A DNA stretch of 14,937 nt from positions 1 through 14,937 of the forward strand of contig CAAERF010000405.1 of NCBI GenBank assembly GCA_900758315.1, given 5' to 3'. Position numbers and translations under genes: made by a program. The notes beneath the pieces are model-generated. The model was not told the origin of the DNA, did not search any database, and worked only from the letters and a program-made list of their open reading frames with translations. This DNA is from an uncultured Oscillospiraceae bacterium (lineage in GTDB: Bacteria > Bacillota > Clostridia > Oscillospirales > Oscillospiraceae). Below are positions 1 through 7,490 of this stretch, piece by piece. Positions within the stretch are counted from its first letter, which is position 1. Each line of letters begins with the position of its first letter.

Positions 1-1068
1 CAGCTCTTTTAATTGCAGGAAGGTGCCATAGACGTCAGCGTCCTCGGGCAACAGCAGCTGATAGGTCAGCACCGGCTCTAAAACAGAGCGGCGGGAAGTG
101 GGTTCCGCCCCAAATCCCTGACCGGGAAAGGTGTGGGTCAGGCCGGTGACAGCACAGATACTGCCCGCCTCCGCGGTATTGACAGCGGTAAATTTGGCAC
201 CGGAATAGATCCGGATCTGATCCACCTTTTCCGACCAGGATTCTTGGGCGCTTTCACCGGTGAGGACTGTTTTTACGGCCAAGGTGCCGCCGGTGATCTT
301 CATCCAGGTCAGTCGGTTACCCTGGGGATCCCGGGAGATTTTATAGACCTTGGCCCGGAAGTCCGGGGAATACTGGGGGCTGAGCGTATAGCGCTCCAAT
401 CCATCCAGCAGATCGGACAGTCCCTCCAGCTTCAGGGCTGAGCCGAAGTAACAGGGGAAGAGGTGTCCTTGCCCAATGGCAGTGGCGAGAGCTGCGTCCT
501 CCAGGTGGCCCTCCTCCAGATAGCTGTTCAGCAGCTGTTCGTCACATACTGCTGCCTGTTCCGCAAAGATCGCCGGCTCCTGTCCGGGAGAGAAATCCAC
601 GCAGCCGTCGTCTAACAGCCGTTTCAATTCCGCCATAACCGCCTGACGGTCCGTACCATCCAGGTCGGTTTTATTGACAAAGAGGAAGGTGGGGATCTGA
701 TATTGGCGGAGCAGGCGCCACAGAGTGGCGGTGTGGCCCTGAACGCCGTCGGTACCGCTGATCACCAGGATGGCGTAGTCCAGTACCTGAAGCGTGCGCT
801 CGGTCTCGGCGGAAAAGTCGACGTGGCCCGGGGTGTCCAGCAGACAGAATTCTTTGTTGCCCAGGGACAGCAGCGCCTGTTTGGAGAAAATGGTGATGCC
901 ACGTTCCCGTTCCAGGTCAAAGGTATCCAGAAAGGCGTCCCGATGATCGACACGCCCCAGCTTTTTGATGCTGCCGCTGAGATAGAGCAGTCCTTCTGAT
1001 AGGGTGGTCTTGCCGGCATCCACATGGGCCAATATTCCGAGAACCAATTTGTCGCTTTGTTGTTTCAT
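1..1068 (-). CDS. EF-G/TetM-like translation-factor GTPase (3' end cut by window edge)
   Basis: The frame is open from an ATG at 1068 to the left edge, giving 356 residues with no stop, so the C-terminus lies outside the window. A complete set of GTPase motifs is visible: G1 AHVDAGKTT (residues 14-22), G2 RGIT (56-59), G3 DTPGHVD (78-84), G4 NKTD (132-135) and G5 SAL (210-212). A domain-II-like segment follows from about residue 235. The order and wording resemble elongation factor G and especially the TetM/TetO ribosomal-protection family (LGILAHVDAGKTTLSEGLLY at the start). Such proteins bind the ribosome and hydrolyse GTP in the cytoplasm. Many clostridial genomes carry divergent TetM-like paralogues not known to give tetracycline resistance, and this copy differs enough from true TetM that resistance should not be assumed. 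An AGGA ribosome-binding site lies about 12 nt upstream. No convincing promoter was found in the 116-base gap before it. Confidence 0.85.
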   Translation of the reverse strand, partial: MKQQSDKLVLGILAHVDAGKTTLSEGLLYLSGSIKKLGRVDHRDAFLDTFDLERERGITIFSKQALLSLGNKEFCLLDTPGHVDFSAETERTLQVLDYAILVISGTDGVQGHTATLWRLLRQYQIPTFLFVNKTDLDGTDRQAVMAELKRLLDDGCVDFSPGQEPAIFAEQAAVCDEQLLNSYLEEGHLEDAALATAIGQGHLFPCYFGSALKLEGLSDLLDGLERYTLSPQYSPDFRAKVYKISRDPQGNRLTWMKITGGTLAVKTVLTGESAQESWSEKVDQIRIYSGAKFTAVNTAEAGSICAVTGLTHTFPGQGFGAEPTSRRSVLEPVLTYQLLLPEDADVYGTFLQLKEL

Positions 1069-1136
1069 GGTGTTATTCCATCCTGTTTGTGATGTGCGGT
1101 TGAATCAGAGTACATGAATTCCTGTTGGAAAGAGGG

Positions 1137-1169
1137 AGAGACGGCAGGAGAATACAGTCTGCCGTCTCT
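1137..1169 (-). terminator. Stem-loop after the polymer-transferase operon
   Basis: A perfect 11-bp inverted repeat (AGAGACGGCAG at 1137-1147 and its complement at 1159-1169) encloses an 11-base loop. It begins 15 bases past the stop of the TagF-like gene and precedes the GTPase gene on the same strand. The tail on the minus strand is pyrimidine-rich (CCCTCTTTCC) rather than a clean T run. It is therefore either a weak intrinsic terminator or an mRNA 3'-end stabiliser. Confidence 0.6.
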
Positions 1170-1184
1170 AATTGGATTGAATCG

Positions 1185-4016
1185 TTAGGAATTGGAATCT
1201 GCCAGCATATCCTCCACTGCATGGTAAATTCGTTCGCAGTTGTTGAAATCGTTGAAGGCAAAGAAGTCATCCGCGCGTTTCACGTATTCAGGCTGCATTT
1301 TGCACCCCGATTTCATATACTGGCATAGGGTTTCCACGATTTCGTCGTTATTCTTGCAGATGGGACCAAAGCCCATGGTGTCGTAGATCAGACCACCTTC
1401 CTCATAGTGAGGGGGAAGGGCGTCGGGATGATAGTAGACCAGAGGTTTGCGCTGATAGGCGAAGTCAAACTGGACGCCGGAGTAGTCGGTCACCATCAAG
1501 CTGGCCTCAGTTAACACCTTTTCGTAGCTCATGTTACCGGCGGCGGCGACCAGCTCTACATAACCGTTGTCCTCAAAATCGGGCAGCTGACTACTTGTGG
1601 CCGGATGAAGCAGATACATGATCCGATATCCGGTTTGTTTGGCAGTTTCCAGCAACCGGGGATCGTTGATCAAAGTGTTGTAGATGTGAAAATACGCACT
1701 GTTTTTAAACTGGGGATTATAACCGCGCTGTTCTCCGAACACGTATTGAGCCGCAACATCTTTGCGCCAAGTAGGAGTGATCAGAATGAGCTTTTGATCT
1801 TGGTTTTTCAATCCATCGTAACGGGCAAGACCGGTGAGCTGGAGCTGTTCATCCTGATAACCATAATACTTGCCGGACAAATTCTTCTTTTCAAAAGGTG
1901 AGGCGCAGGTATACAGTTCCGTATTATCAAACCACTGATTCTGGAAGTGAGCGATCTGGTTAATAGACAGGCCGTGCTGTATACAGACCACTTTGCTGCG
2001 ATACAGATTCCGCATGCACCGGCCAACCGCAAGGTTAGCATTGAAGTAGCGGTGAACATTACTGTGTGTCGCTAAAATCACCTGGGCGTTTGCGCAAGTT
2101 AAGAAGCATTTTAAGGAGTTTTCAACGAGAATCTTAGCATGCTTCTGAGCCTTCAGCCGCGGGTAGTCAGGGCTGGTCCTGCTGACGATATAGTAAAAAT
2201 CCGGCATACCGGGCTGACCGTGTCGCTCACGACCGTACTGATACATATATTCGCCGTTGTCGCCAGCTTTATATAGCTTATCAAAGGAGACCCAGATCCG
2301 TTTTTTGCGGAAAAAGGGACGGGTGAGGAAGTAAAGTGTGCGCAGGCGAAGCGCATATTTGGCCTCTTTTGGTTCTAACTCGCTGGCGAAAAAGGCCTTG
2401 CGATAGGCTCGTTCCCGCTGCAGTTTGCGTTTTCTGCTGGCGTTTTTCACAATGTGGAGTTCTCTGATGGGACCGGTCTCATCCGGAGCCGGAATCAGAA
2501 CGCGGTTTTTGGTAAATTGCCAGTAGGACTCCCGGAAGTTATTCAGGCGGGACAAGATCCGGGGATAGGTAGTCTGGAGGTTAAGCTGCATACCGGCGAT
2601 TTCCAGATAGAAACGGATTTTTTGGACAGGGCCCTTTTTTAGCGGGATTTTAAAGGAGACAGGATAGTCTTTCATAATAACCTGACCAAAATCCTTTTTC
2701 AGGCAGTAAACATCCTGTTCCTCTCCCATAATCTTCTGATAACGAGCGGGGTCTTTGCCGCGCAGCCAGCTCAGAGCATACACCTGGAAGGGTTCACCGG
2801 TGAGCAGGATTCTGCCAAAGAGAAACCCGTTGAAAATCAGGCAGTTGTCCTGATATTTGATCAGGCGAACCTCAAATTTAACGCGGTCTTTATTGACCAG
2901 GCCGGCCAGATCATCGTCTGGACGGCCATCCCAGGGACTGCCGTCTTTTTTCTGAAAACGGACCACCATCTCCTGACCGCAGGTGGTTAAATGCAGCTTG
3001 CAGTTCAGCTGCTCCGCTTTTCCCTGGAGCAGGGAGGTACGGGCTGCTATGCTCAATGCGACAGGTGGGGTGAAGCCGCGCTGTAAAATAAAGCGATTAT
3101 CCACATAAACCATCGCCTGGGAACAAAGATGGTAAAATGTTTCGTACTCTTCATCGTTGAGCATATGCTTGTTGGCATCGTTGAAGTTGCAGCGATACTT
3201 ACTGCCGATCAGCCAGACACAGGCGTACTGGATAAAATCGGGAATTGTGATTCCCTTGTCAGAGAAGGAACGGAGAAATGGCAGAATAAAGTCCCGGACA
3301 GAATCAATATACCACCACTTTTCGTGTTGGAGCACACAGGACTGTATATCGTCTTCTAATGCCAGTGTGTAACGATAAGAGGCCTTGGTAAGAAAACGAA
3401 AAGCAGGCGTTTTCAGGTCGGACTCCGGGTTTGCGGAGTTCAAAAGTGCCTGAAACAGGAAGAGATGGAATGCATCCTCCCGGATCTGTTCGTCAAATCG
3501 AACCCCATCCAGGATATCAAATCTGAAAAAGTAGGCCTGTAATGCCATTTGCAGATGACGGTACTGCCGTTCCAGGTCAATCGACATATCGTTTTCGGTC
3601 TGAGGTACGATCAGGTAAGGCTGATCGGCGCCGGTCCCCACATGAATAGGACGAAGGCTGAACGCGGAAATCGTGTCGTGATTTTGAATGGCCTTGGAGA
3701 GTACAGCAAAGGCGTTGTCAGAGAGGGAAGCGGAGGAAAGAGAAAAGTTAATCCAGGTGCCGTTGGCTTTGTCCAGGCCTGCATTATAGGCCTGAGGAGC
3801 GTTGCAGCCGGACAGAACCAAAAGAGTGGGGGTGATCGCCAGCTGCTTTGCGCTTGCATCAAAGACAGCGTGCAGATCCGCAGTATCCTCCGGTGCGACA
3901 ACAATCAGCTGTCCCGAGGAGAGAAACAGCTTCTGCCGTAACAGGGCGCTGAGCGCTGTTTCCAGGCAGTCTGGATGGTCAACATATAAAACAATAGAAA
4001 ATAGCGGTTTACTCAT
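1185..4016 (-). CDS. GT2-like domain fused to a TagF-type CDP-polyol phosphotransferase
   Basis: This 943-residue protein has two recognisable parts. Residues 1 to about 240 follow a family-2 glycosyltransferase fold pattern (FSIVLYV at the start, then AYNAGLDKANGTWINF at 76-91). The acidic DxD segment that normally follows is replaced by SLSSA, so catalysis there is doubtful. Residues about 570-935 match CDP-glycerol glycerophosphotransferases (TagF/TagB/TarL family). Visible features are QHG at 680-682, TPTWRKD at 748-754, LLHP at 802-805, and VTDYSGVQFDF at 842-852, which is the family's hallmark. In known members the conserved His residues and the DYS region serve polyol-phosphate transfer from a CDP donor onto a growing wall polymer at the inner membrane face. 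The middle region (about 330-500) is not recognised. It is the last gene of a three-gene operon, 20 bases after the SDR gene. Hand counts of two lines give 43% and 47% GC, against about 67% in both upstream genes. Donor and polymer cannot be read from the sequence. Confidence 0.87.
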   Translation of the reverse strand: MSKPLFSIVLYVDHPDCLETALSALLRQKLFLSSGQLIVVAPEDTADLHAVFDASAKQLAITPTLLVLSGCNAPQAYNAGLDKANGTWINFSLSSASLSDNAFAVLSKAIQNHDTISAFSLRPIHVGTGADQPYLIVPQTENDMSIDLERQYRHLQMALQAYFFRFDILDGVRFDEQIREDAFHLFLFQALLNSANPESDLKTPAFRFLTKASYRYTLALEDDIQSCVLQHEKWWYIDSVRDFILPFLRSFSDKGITIPDFIQYACVWLIGSKYRCNFNDANKHMLNDEEYETFYHLCSQAMVYVDNRFILQRGFTPPVALSIAARTSLLQGKAEQLNCKLHLTTCGQEMVVRFQKKDGSPWDGRPDDDLAGLVNKDRVKFEVRLIKYQDNCLIFNGFLFGRILLTGEPFQVYALSWLRGKDPARYQKIMGEEQDVYCLKKDFGQVIMKDYPVSFKIPLKKGPVQKIRFYLEIAGMQLNLQTTYPRILSRLNNFRESYWQFTKNRVLIPAPDETGPIRELHIVKNASRKRKLQRERAYRKAFFASELEPKEAKYALRLRTLYFLTRPFFRKKRIWVSFDKLYKAGDNGEYMYQYGRERHGQPGMPDFYYIVSRTSPDYPRLKAQKHAKILVENSLKCFLTCANAQVILATHSNVHRYFNANLAVGRCMRNLYRSKVVCIQHGLSINQIAHFQNQWFDNTELYTCASPFEKKNLSGKYYGYQDEQLQLTGLARYDGLKNQDQKLILITPTWRKDVAAQYVFGEQRGYNPQFKNSAYFHIYNTLINDPRLLETAKQTGYRIMYLLHPATSSQLPDFEDNGYVELVAAAGNMSYEKVLTEASLMVTDYSGVQFDFAYQRKPLVYYHPDALPPHYEEGGLIYDTMGFGPICKNNDEIVETLCQYMKSGCKMQPEYVKRADDFFAFNDFNNCERIYHAVEDMLADSNS

Positions 4017-4036
4017 GTTTTTGCGGTTCCTTTCTC

Positions 4037-5125
4037 TTACTGAAGCGTTCCACTCTGCTGGGCCTCCCAGCTGGCAATCAGCCGCTGGTACATCTCCGGA
4101 AGATCCACCTCGGGTGCCCAGCCCAGCCCACGCAGCTTGGCACCGCTCAGGTGCATTTTTACGTCAGGTGCGTAGCCGTATTGCAGGGCGTCGGCGGGGA
4201 TGTCGAAGCGGACCTGAATGGCGCCGCCGCTCTGGTCGGCGATCATCTGAGCCATATCCCGGATCTGGATGTTGGTGCTCTCGTTGACGACGTTGTAAGC
4301 CTCACCATCGGCGCCGCGCAGCAGAATGGTCAGCAGACCGCGGACACAGTCGCAGGTGGCGCAGTAGTTACCGTAGGATTTTCCCTCTGTGTGGAGCACA
4401 ATGTCCTCGCCGTGGATCAGGCTGCGGGCGAACTGGGCAAAGACCCGGGTTTCGCTGGGGCTGACACCGGCACCGAAGGTCTGGGCCAGACGGGCGATTT
4501 TCACCGGCAGCTGGTACTCCTTGGCATAGGCTGCGCACAGACACTCGCACATGCGCTTGCCCTCCGGATAGCAGCTGCGCACGTTGAGCACGTCCACAAA
4601 GCCGTAATCCTGTTCGGTCACGCAGTCCAGATTGGGGTCCGGAGAGCCGTACATCTCCATCGAGGAGATGTAGACCATCGAGGTGACCTTCTGGTCAGCG
4701 GCAAACTGAAGAATATTCTGGGTGCCGCCGATGGCAGTGGCGATGGTCTCCACGGGACGAGTGACCATTTCCTTGGAGGCGGTGACACTGGCGCCGTGGA
4801 TGATAAAGTGAACCGGGGTGTCGCACTGAATGGGGTTCCGGACGTCGCCTACCAGAAGGGACAGATCGCCGCGGTCCAGCAGCGGGCCGTAGAGAGTGCG
4901 GGCCTTCTCCGGGCTGCGCACCATGGCCAGGATGTGCATTCCGCAGCCGTGGAGGCGGTTGATAGCGGCCAGTGCCCGCACCGCGTAGGAGCCCACCAGA
5001 CCGGTGGCACCGGTGACCAGGACGGTCCGATTGCGAAACGCATCCCAATTCAGATCGGAGGCCGCGATGGCTTCCAGTTCCCGCTGGCAGACTGGATCCC
5101 GTGGGTTTTCAATGCAGTGTGTCAT
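4037..5125 (-). CDS. Extended SDR, NAD-dependent epimerase/dehydratase family
   Basis: The 362-residue product has an N-terminal Rossmann nucleotide-binding motif, VLVTGATGLVG (residues 35-45), after a leader of about 33 residues. The active-site set of extended short-chain dehydrogenases is present: YISSMEMYG at 152-160 and YPEGK at 186-190 (catalytic Tyr186 and Lys190), followed by ARLAQTFGAG (211-220), the usual R-x-x-N/Q-x-(Y/F)-G segment. Family members oxidise, epimerise or dehydrate nucleotide sugars using bound NAD(P). The YxEGKR form recalls UDP-glucuronate decarboxylases and dTDP-glucose dehydratases. An AAGGAGG site sits 8 nt before the ATG. It lies between a TarI-like cytidylyltransferase (17-base gap) and a TagF-like transferase, so it probably modifies or makes the activated polyol or sugar used by the operon. 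Its substrate is unknown. It could replace the reductase (TarJ) normally paired with TarI, but that is inference. Confidence 0.85.
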   Translation of the reverse strand: MTHCIENPRDPVCQRELEAIAASDLNWDAFRNRTVLVTGATGLVGSYAVRALAAINRLHGCGMHILAMVRSPEKARTLYGPLLDRGDLSLLVGDVRNPIQCDTPVHFIIHGASVTASKEMVTRPVETIATAIGGTQNILQFAADQKVTSMVYISSMEMYGSPDPNLDCVTEQDYGFVDVLNVRSCYPEGKRMCECLCAAYAKEYQLPVKIARLAQTFGAGVSPSETRVFAQFARSLIHGEDIVLHTEGKSYGNYCATCDCVRGLLTILLRGADGEAYNVVNESTNIQIRDMAQMIADQSGGAIQVRFDIPADALQYGYAPDVKMHLSGAKLRGLGWAPEVDLPEMYQRLIASWEAQQSGTLQ

Positions 5126-5142
5126 AGCGATGGCCTCCTTAT

Positions 5143-5868
5143 TTAATAGCCGAAGATCTGTTTGTTCTCCTCTGCCTCCACAAAGGACTTGAACATGTAG
5201 TAGTCGGACGGGGTAGTGATTTTGATGTTCTCAGCAGGACCGCTCACGGTGTGCAGGGTGTGTCCGTACTCCATCATCATGCTGGCCGAGTCGATGAAGT
5301 CCAGACGATTTTCCGCGATGGCCCGGCAGTGAGCGGCGTAGAGGTCACCCAGGCGGAAGCTCTGGGGGGCCCGGGCCATGGCACAGTCCTTGCGGGGAAA
5401 GATCTGACGGATGACGCCGTCTGCGCCCTGATCCATCATCATAATGGTTTCGATGGCCGCACTGGTGGTGATGGCGTTGCCGTGGGCCTGCACGCAGGCG
5501 ATGTTGTCCGAGATCACCTGAGCGTTGACCAGAGGACGGACGCCGTCGTGGACCAGCACGATCGTGTCCTCCGGGCAGTGCTCGTGCAGGGTTTTCAGGC
5601 CGTTGTAGATGGACTCCTGACCGGAAGCGCCGCCTGGTACCACCCACTGGATCTTTTTAAAGTGGCTCTTTTCCAGCAGCCGGTTCAGGTAATCGATCCA
5701 GCCCTCGATGCACACGACGACGATGACATCAATTTCAGGATGATACTCAAACTGTTCCAGCGTATAGAGGATAATCGGCTTGCCGTGGAGCGGCAGAAAC
5801 TGCTTGGGCATGGTCTTGATATTCATTCGAGTACCGGTACCGCCGGCAAAGATCAATGCAGCATTCAT
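5143..5868 (-). CDS. IspD/TarI-like CTP-dependent cytidylyltransferase
   Basis: The 241-residue product is full length for the family. Motifs in order: FAGGTGTRM (7-15, the nucleotide-binding loop), PKQFLPLHGKPI (21-32), VPGGASGQESIYNG (77-90), VHDGVRPL (107-114) and the C-terminal ENIKITTPSDYYMFK (213-227). These define the IspD/TarI group, which joins CTP to a polyol phosphate (methylerythritol 4-phosphate in IspD, ribitol 5-phosphate in TarI) and releases pyrophosphate. The TarI reading is preferred because the gene leads an operon with an SDR and a TagF-like polymerase rather than isoprenoid genes. IspD activity cannot be excluded from sequence alone. The first gene of the operon, it follows a near-consensus promoter at 5914-5941 and a palindrome at 5880-5892. 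Its own ribosome-binding site is weak (GAG-rich only), while the following SDR gene has a strong one. Confidence 0.86.
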   Translation of the reverse strand: MNAALIFAGGTGTRMNIKTMPKQFLPLHGKPIILYTLEQFEYHPEIDVIVVVCIEGWIDYLNRLLEKSHFKKIQWVVPGGASGQESIYNGLKTLHEHCPEDTIVLVHDGVRPLVNAQVISDNIACVQAHGNAITTSAAIETIMMMDQGADGVIRQIFPRKDCAMARAPQSFRLGDLYAAHCRAIAENRLDFIDSASMMMEYGHTLHTVSGPAENIKITTPSDYYMFKSFVEAEENKQIFGY

Positions 5869-5879
5869 AAAAACACTCT

Positions 5880-5892
5880 TTTCGTGACGAAA
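5880..5892. promoter_or_regulatory. Perfect 6+1+6 palindrome in the leader of the TarI-like operon
   Basis: TTTCGT-G-ACGAAA is an exact inverted repeat with a one-base centre. It lies downstream of the predicted start point of the minus-strand promoter and 12-24 bases before the start codon. That is where a repressor could block elongation or initiation. No regulator gene is adjacent, so the operator role is inferred. Confidence 0.4.
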
Positions 5893-5913
5893 TAATAGGG
5901 ATATACAAAACTA

Positions 5914-5941
5914 ATTATAACACAGAGGCGAAAAAAGTCCA
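5914..5941 (-). promoter_or_regulatory. Sigma-A promoter for the TarI-like/SDR/TagF-like operon
   Basis: On the minus strand a perfect TATAAT (5914-5919) follows TGGACT (5936-5941) with a 16-base spacer. The predicted start lies near 5907, giving a leader of about 39 nt. The -35 box matches TTGACA at four of six positions. Confidence 0.65.
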
Positions 5942-6140
5942 TATGCGTTTTTCAGAGTACCCTTTTTTAAGGCGGCAAAGGGAAAAGGAAAGACGGGCGG
6001 TCCGGGGAGAGAAATTGCAGCTTGCGGTTGGGACGTCCTGCGTTTTGCGACGGCGGGAAAACGGGTGCGCAGGAGAGGGGAGGCGTGCAACAGGAGAGAG
6101 AAAAAGAAACGATTTTTTGAAAATAATTTGCGAAACGGGG

Positions 6141-6169
6141 TGGATTTTACCGCAGTATTCGTGTAATAT
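6141..6169 (+). promoter_or_regulatory. Probable alaA promoter
   Basis: TGGATT (6141-6146), a 17-base spacer and TAATAT (6164-6169) precede a leader of about 40 nt. Each box is imperfect, but the -35 resembles the TGGAC boxes of three other promoters in this window. Confidence 0.45.
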
Positions 6170-6203
6170 AAAAGGGTTAGAAGCGAAATTTGCAAATTTA
6201 TGA

Positions 6204-6209
6204 AGGAGG
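6204..6209 (+). promoter_or_regulatory. Ribosome-binding site that fixes the GTG start of alaA
   Basis: A perfect AGGAGG sits 7 nt before GTG 6217. The upstream in-frame TTG at 6190 has no such site and would translate through the Shine-Dalgarno sequence, so GTG 6217 is chosen. Confidence 0.85.
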
Positions 6210-6216
6210 AGTTTCT

Positions 6217-7434
6217 GTGAATCCCATTATTTGTGCTGATAGAATGAAAAACGTCCATTCTGATATCCGTGGCCCCATTTTCCAGGAGGCCAACCGCATG
6301 AGCGCGGCAGGCATCCCGATTTTGAAATTGAATACCGGCAATCCTGCAACGTTTGGTTTTAAGATGCCCGATTCCGTCCGGAAGGCGCTGGTGGAGAACG
6401 CGGACAAAGCCGTGGCCTACTGTGACCTGAAGGGTATGCCCGCCGCCCGGGAGGCCATCTGGGCCTATGAACAGTCCAAGGGCATCACCAACTTTACCCC
6501 GGATGACGTCTACATCGGCAACGGCGTCAGCGAGCTGGCCCCCATGTGCCTGAACAGCCTGCTCAACCCCGGTGACGAGATTCTGATCCCCTCTCCCAGC
6601 TACTCTTTGTGGACCAACTCGGCTTATCTGGCCGGCGCAACGCCCGTATTCTACCGTTGCCACCAGGAGAATAACTGGCAGCCCGATCCCGACGAGATCC
6701 GGGCCCAGATCACCGACCGTACCCGTGCGCTGCTGATCATCAACCCCAACAACCCCACCGGTGTCATCTATGAGACCGAGCTGCTGGAGCAGCTGGTGGA
6801 GATTGCCCGGGAAAACAAGCTGCTGATCTTCAGTGACGAGATCTATGACCGGCTGTTGCTGGGCGATGAAAAGCATGTCTCCACTGCGTCCCTGTGTCCT
6901 GATCTGCCGGTGGTCACCCTCAACGGTCTGTCCAAGAGCCATGTGCTCTGCGGCTTCCGCTGTGGCTGGATGTGCATCAGCGGTCCCGAGCAGGAGACCC
7001 AGGACTATAAGGCGGCTCTGACTGCGCTGGCCTCCATGCGTCTGTGCGGCAACGCCCTGACTCAGCTGGTTATCCCCGCGGCTCTGGAGGATACCGCTTA
7101 CACCCGGTCCATGATGCAGCCCGGCGGCCGGCTCTATGAGCAGAGCAAGGCGGCCTGTGACGCACTGGAGAAGATCCCCGGCGTCAGCGTTGTCCGCAAC
7201 ACCGCCGCTTTCTACGTATTCCCCAAGCTGGATGAGCGCTTTGGCATTGTGGATGACCGGAAGTTCGCCATGGACCTGCTCCACGAAAAGCACATCCTGA
7301 TCGTGGCCGGCAGCGGCTTTGACTGGCCGGAGCCCGACCACTTCCGTCTGGTGCTGTTGCCCGAGGCCCACGAGCTGAAGAAGGCTGTCGAGGACATCGG
7401 CGATTTCCTGAGCACCTACCGTCAGCAGGCCTGA
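6217..7434 (+). CDS. alaA: AlaA-type class I/II pyridoxal-phosphate aminotransferase
   Basis: This 405-residue protein is close in length and wording to E. coli AlaA, which makes alanine from pyruvate with glutamate as amino donor. Visible fold-type I features are SDIRGPIFQEA near the N-terminus (15-25), LKLNTGNPATFGF (36-48), YIGNGVSEL (99-107), INPNNPTGVIY (175-185), FSDEIYDRLL (205-214, with Asp207 and Tyr210 expected to contact PLP), LNGLSKSH (235-242, Lys240 forming the Schiff base) and GFRCGWM (246-252). ASMRLCGN and GGRLYEQ are also shared with AlaA. It acts in the cytoplasm in amino acid metabolism. The codon choice is strongly biased to GCC, CCC and CTG, which hints at good expression. 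It appears monocistronic: it has its own promoter and a strong terminator 57 bases after the stop. The exact keto-acid preference within this subfamily is inferred from similarity. Confidence 0.9.
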   Translation: MNPIICADRMKNVHSDIRGPIFQEANRMSAAGIPILKLNTGNPATFGFKMPDSVRKALVENADKAVAYCDLKGMPAAREAIWAYEQSKGITNFTPDDVYIGNGVSELAPMCLNSLLNPGDEILIPSPSYSLWTNSAYLAGATPVFYRCHQENNWQPDPDEIRAQITDRTRALLIINPNNPTGVIYETELLEQLVEIARENKLLIFSDEIYDRLLLGDEKHVSTASLCPDLPVVTLNGLSKSHVLCGFRCGWMCISGPEQETQDYKAALTALASMRLCGNALTQLVIPAALEDTAYTRSMMQPGGRLYEQSKAACDALEKIPGVSVVRNTAAFYVFPKLDERFGIVDDRKFAMDLLHEKHILIVAGSGFDWPEPDHFRLVLLPEAHELKKAVEDIGDFLSTYRQQA

Positions 7435-7460
7435 GAAGGCGGGCGCTCCGGCAAAACCTC

Positions 7461-7489
7461 TGGACGCAATCGCAACATACCATTATAAT
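7461..7489 (+). promoter_or_regulatory. Promoter for the CLC transporter gene, set against the alaA terminator
   Basis: TGGACG (7461-7466), a 17-base spacer and a perfect TATAAT (7484-7489) predict a start near 7496. That point is inside the left arm of the terminator stem that begins at 7491. The leader to the start codon would be about 64 nt. Confidence 0.6.
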
Positions 7490-7490
7490 G

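Larger units (their letters stand above)
5869..6216. other. Divergent intergenic region between the polymer operon and alaA
   Basis: This 348-base stretch separates divergent genes. Its left end holds the minus-strand promoter and palindrome, and its right end holds the plus-strand alaA promoter and ribosome-binding site. The centre (about 5945-6120) is purine-rich on the plus strand, and I see no coding sequence, terminator or recognisable riboswitch in it. The short reading frames here have no ribosome-binding site and unlikely composition. Confidence 0.7.

Noticed and set aside
4151..5146. 331-codon plus-strand frame opposite the SDR gene
   Set aside because: The composition is that of a mirrored coding frame, and the minus strand encodes a motif-complete SDR.
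5943..6203. Small plus-strand gene in the divergent intergenic region
   Set aside because: It has no ribosome-binding site, Arg/Glu-rich nonspecific content, and overlaps the alaA promoter.
6190..6216. Upstream TTG start for alaA
   Set aside because: It would translate through the perfect Shine-Dalgarno sequence and lacks one of its own; GTG 6217 is well placed.
5911..7371. Long minus-strand reading frame (486 codons) opposite alaA
   Set aside because: It is antisense to a clear AlaA homologue, has low-complexity Gly/Gln/Val-rich composition, and has no ribosome-binding site or recognisable motif. It reflects GC-rich codon bias.
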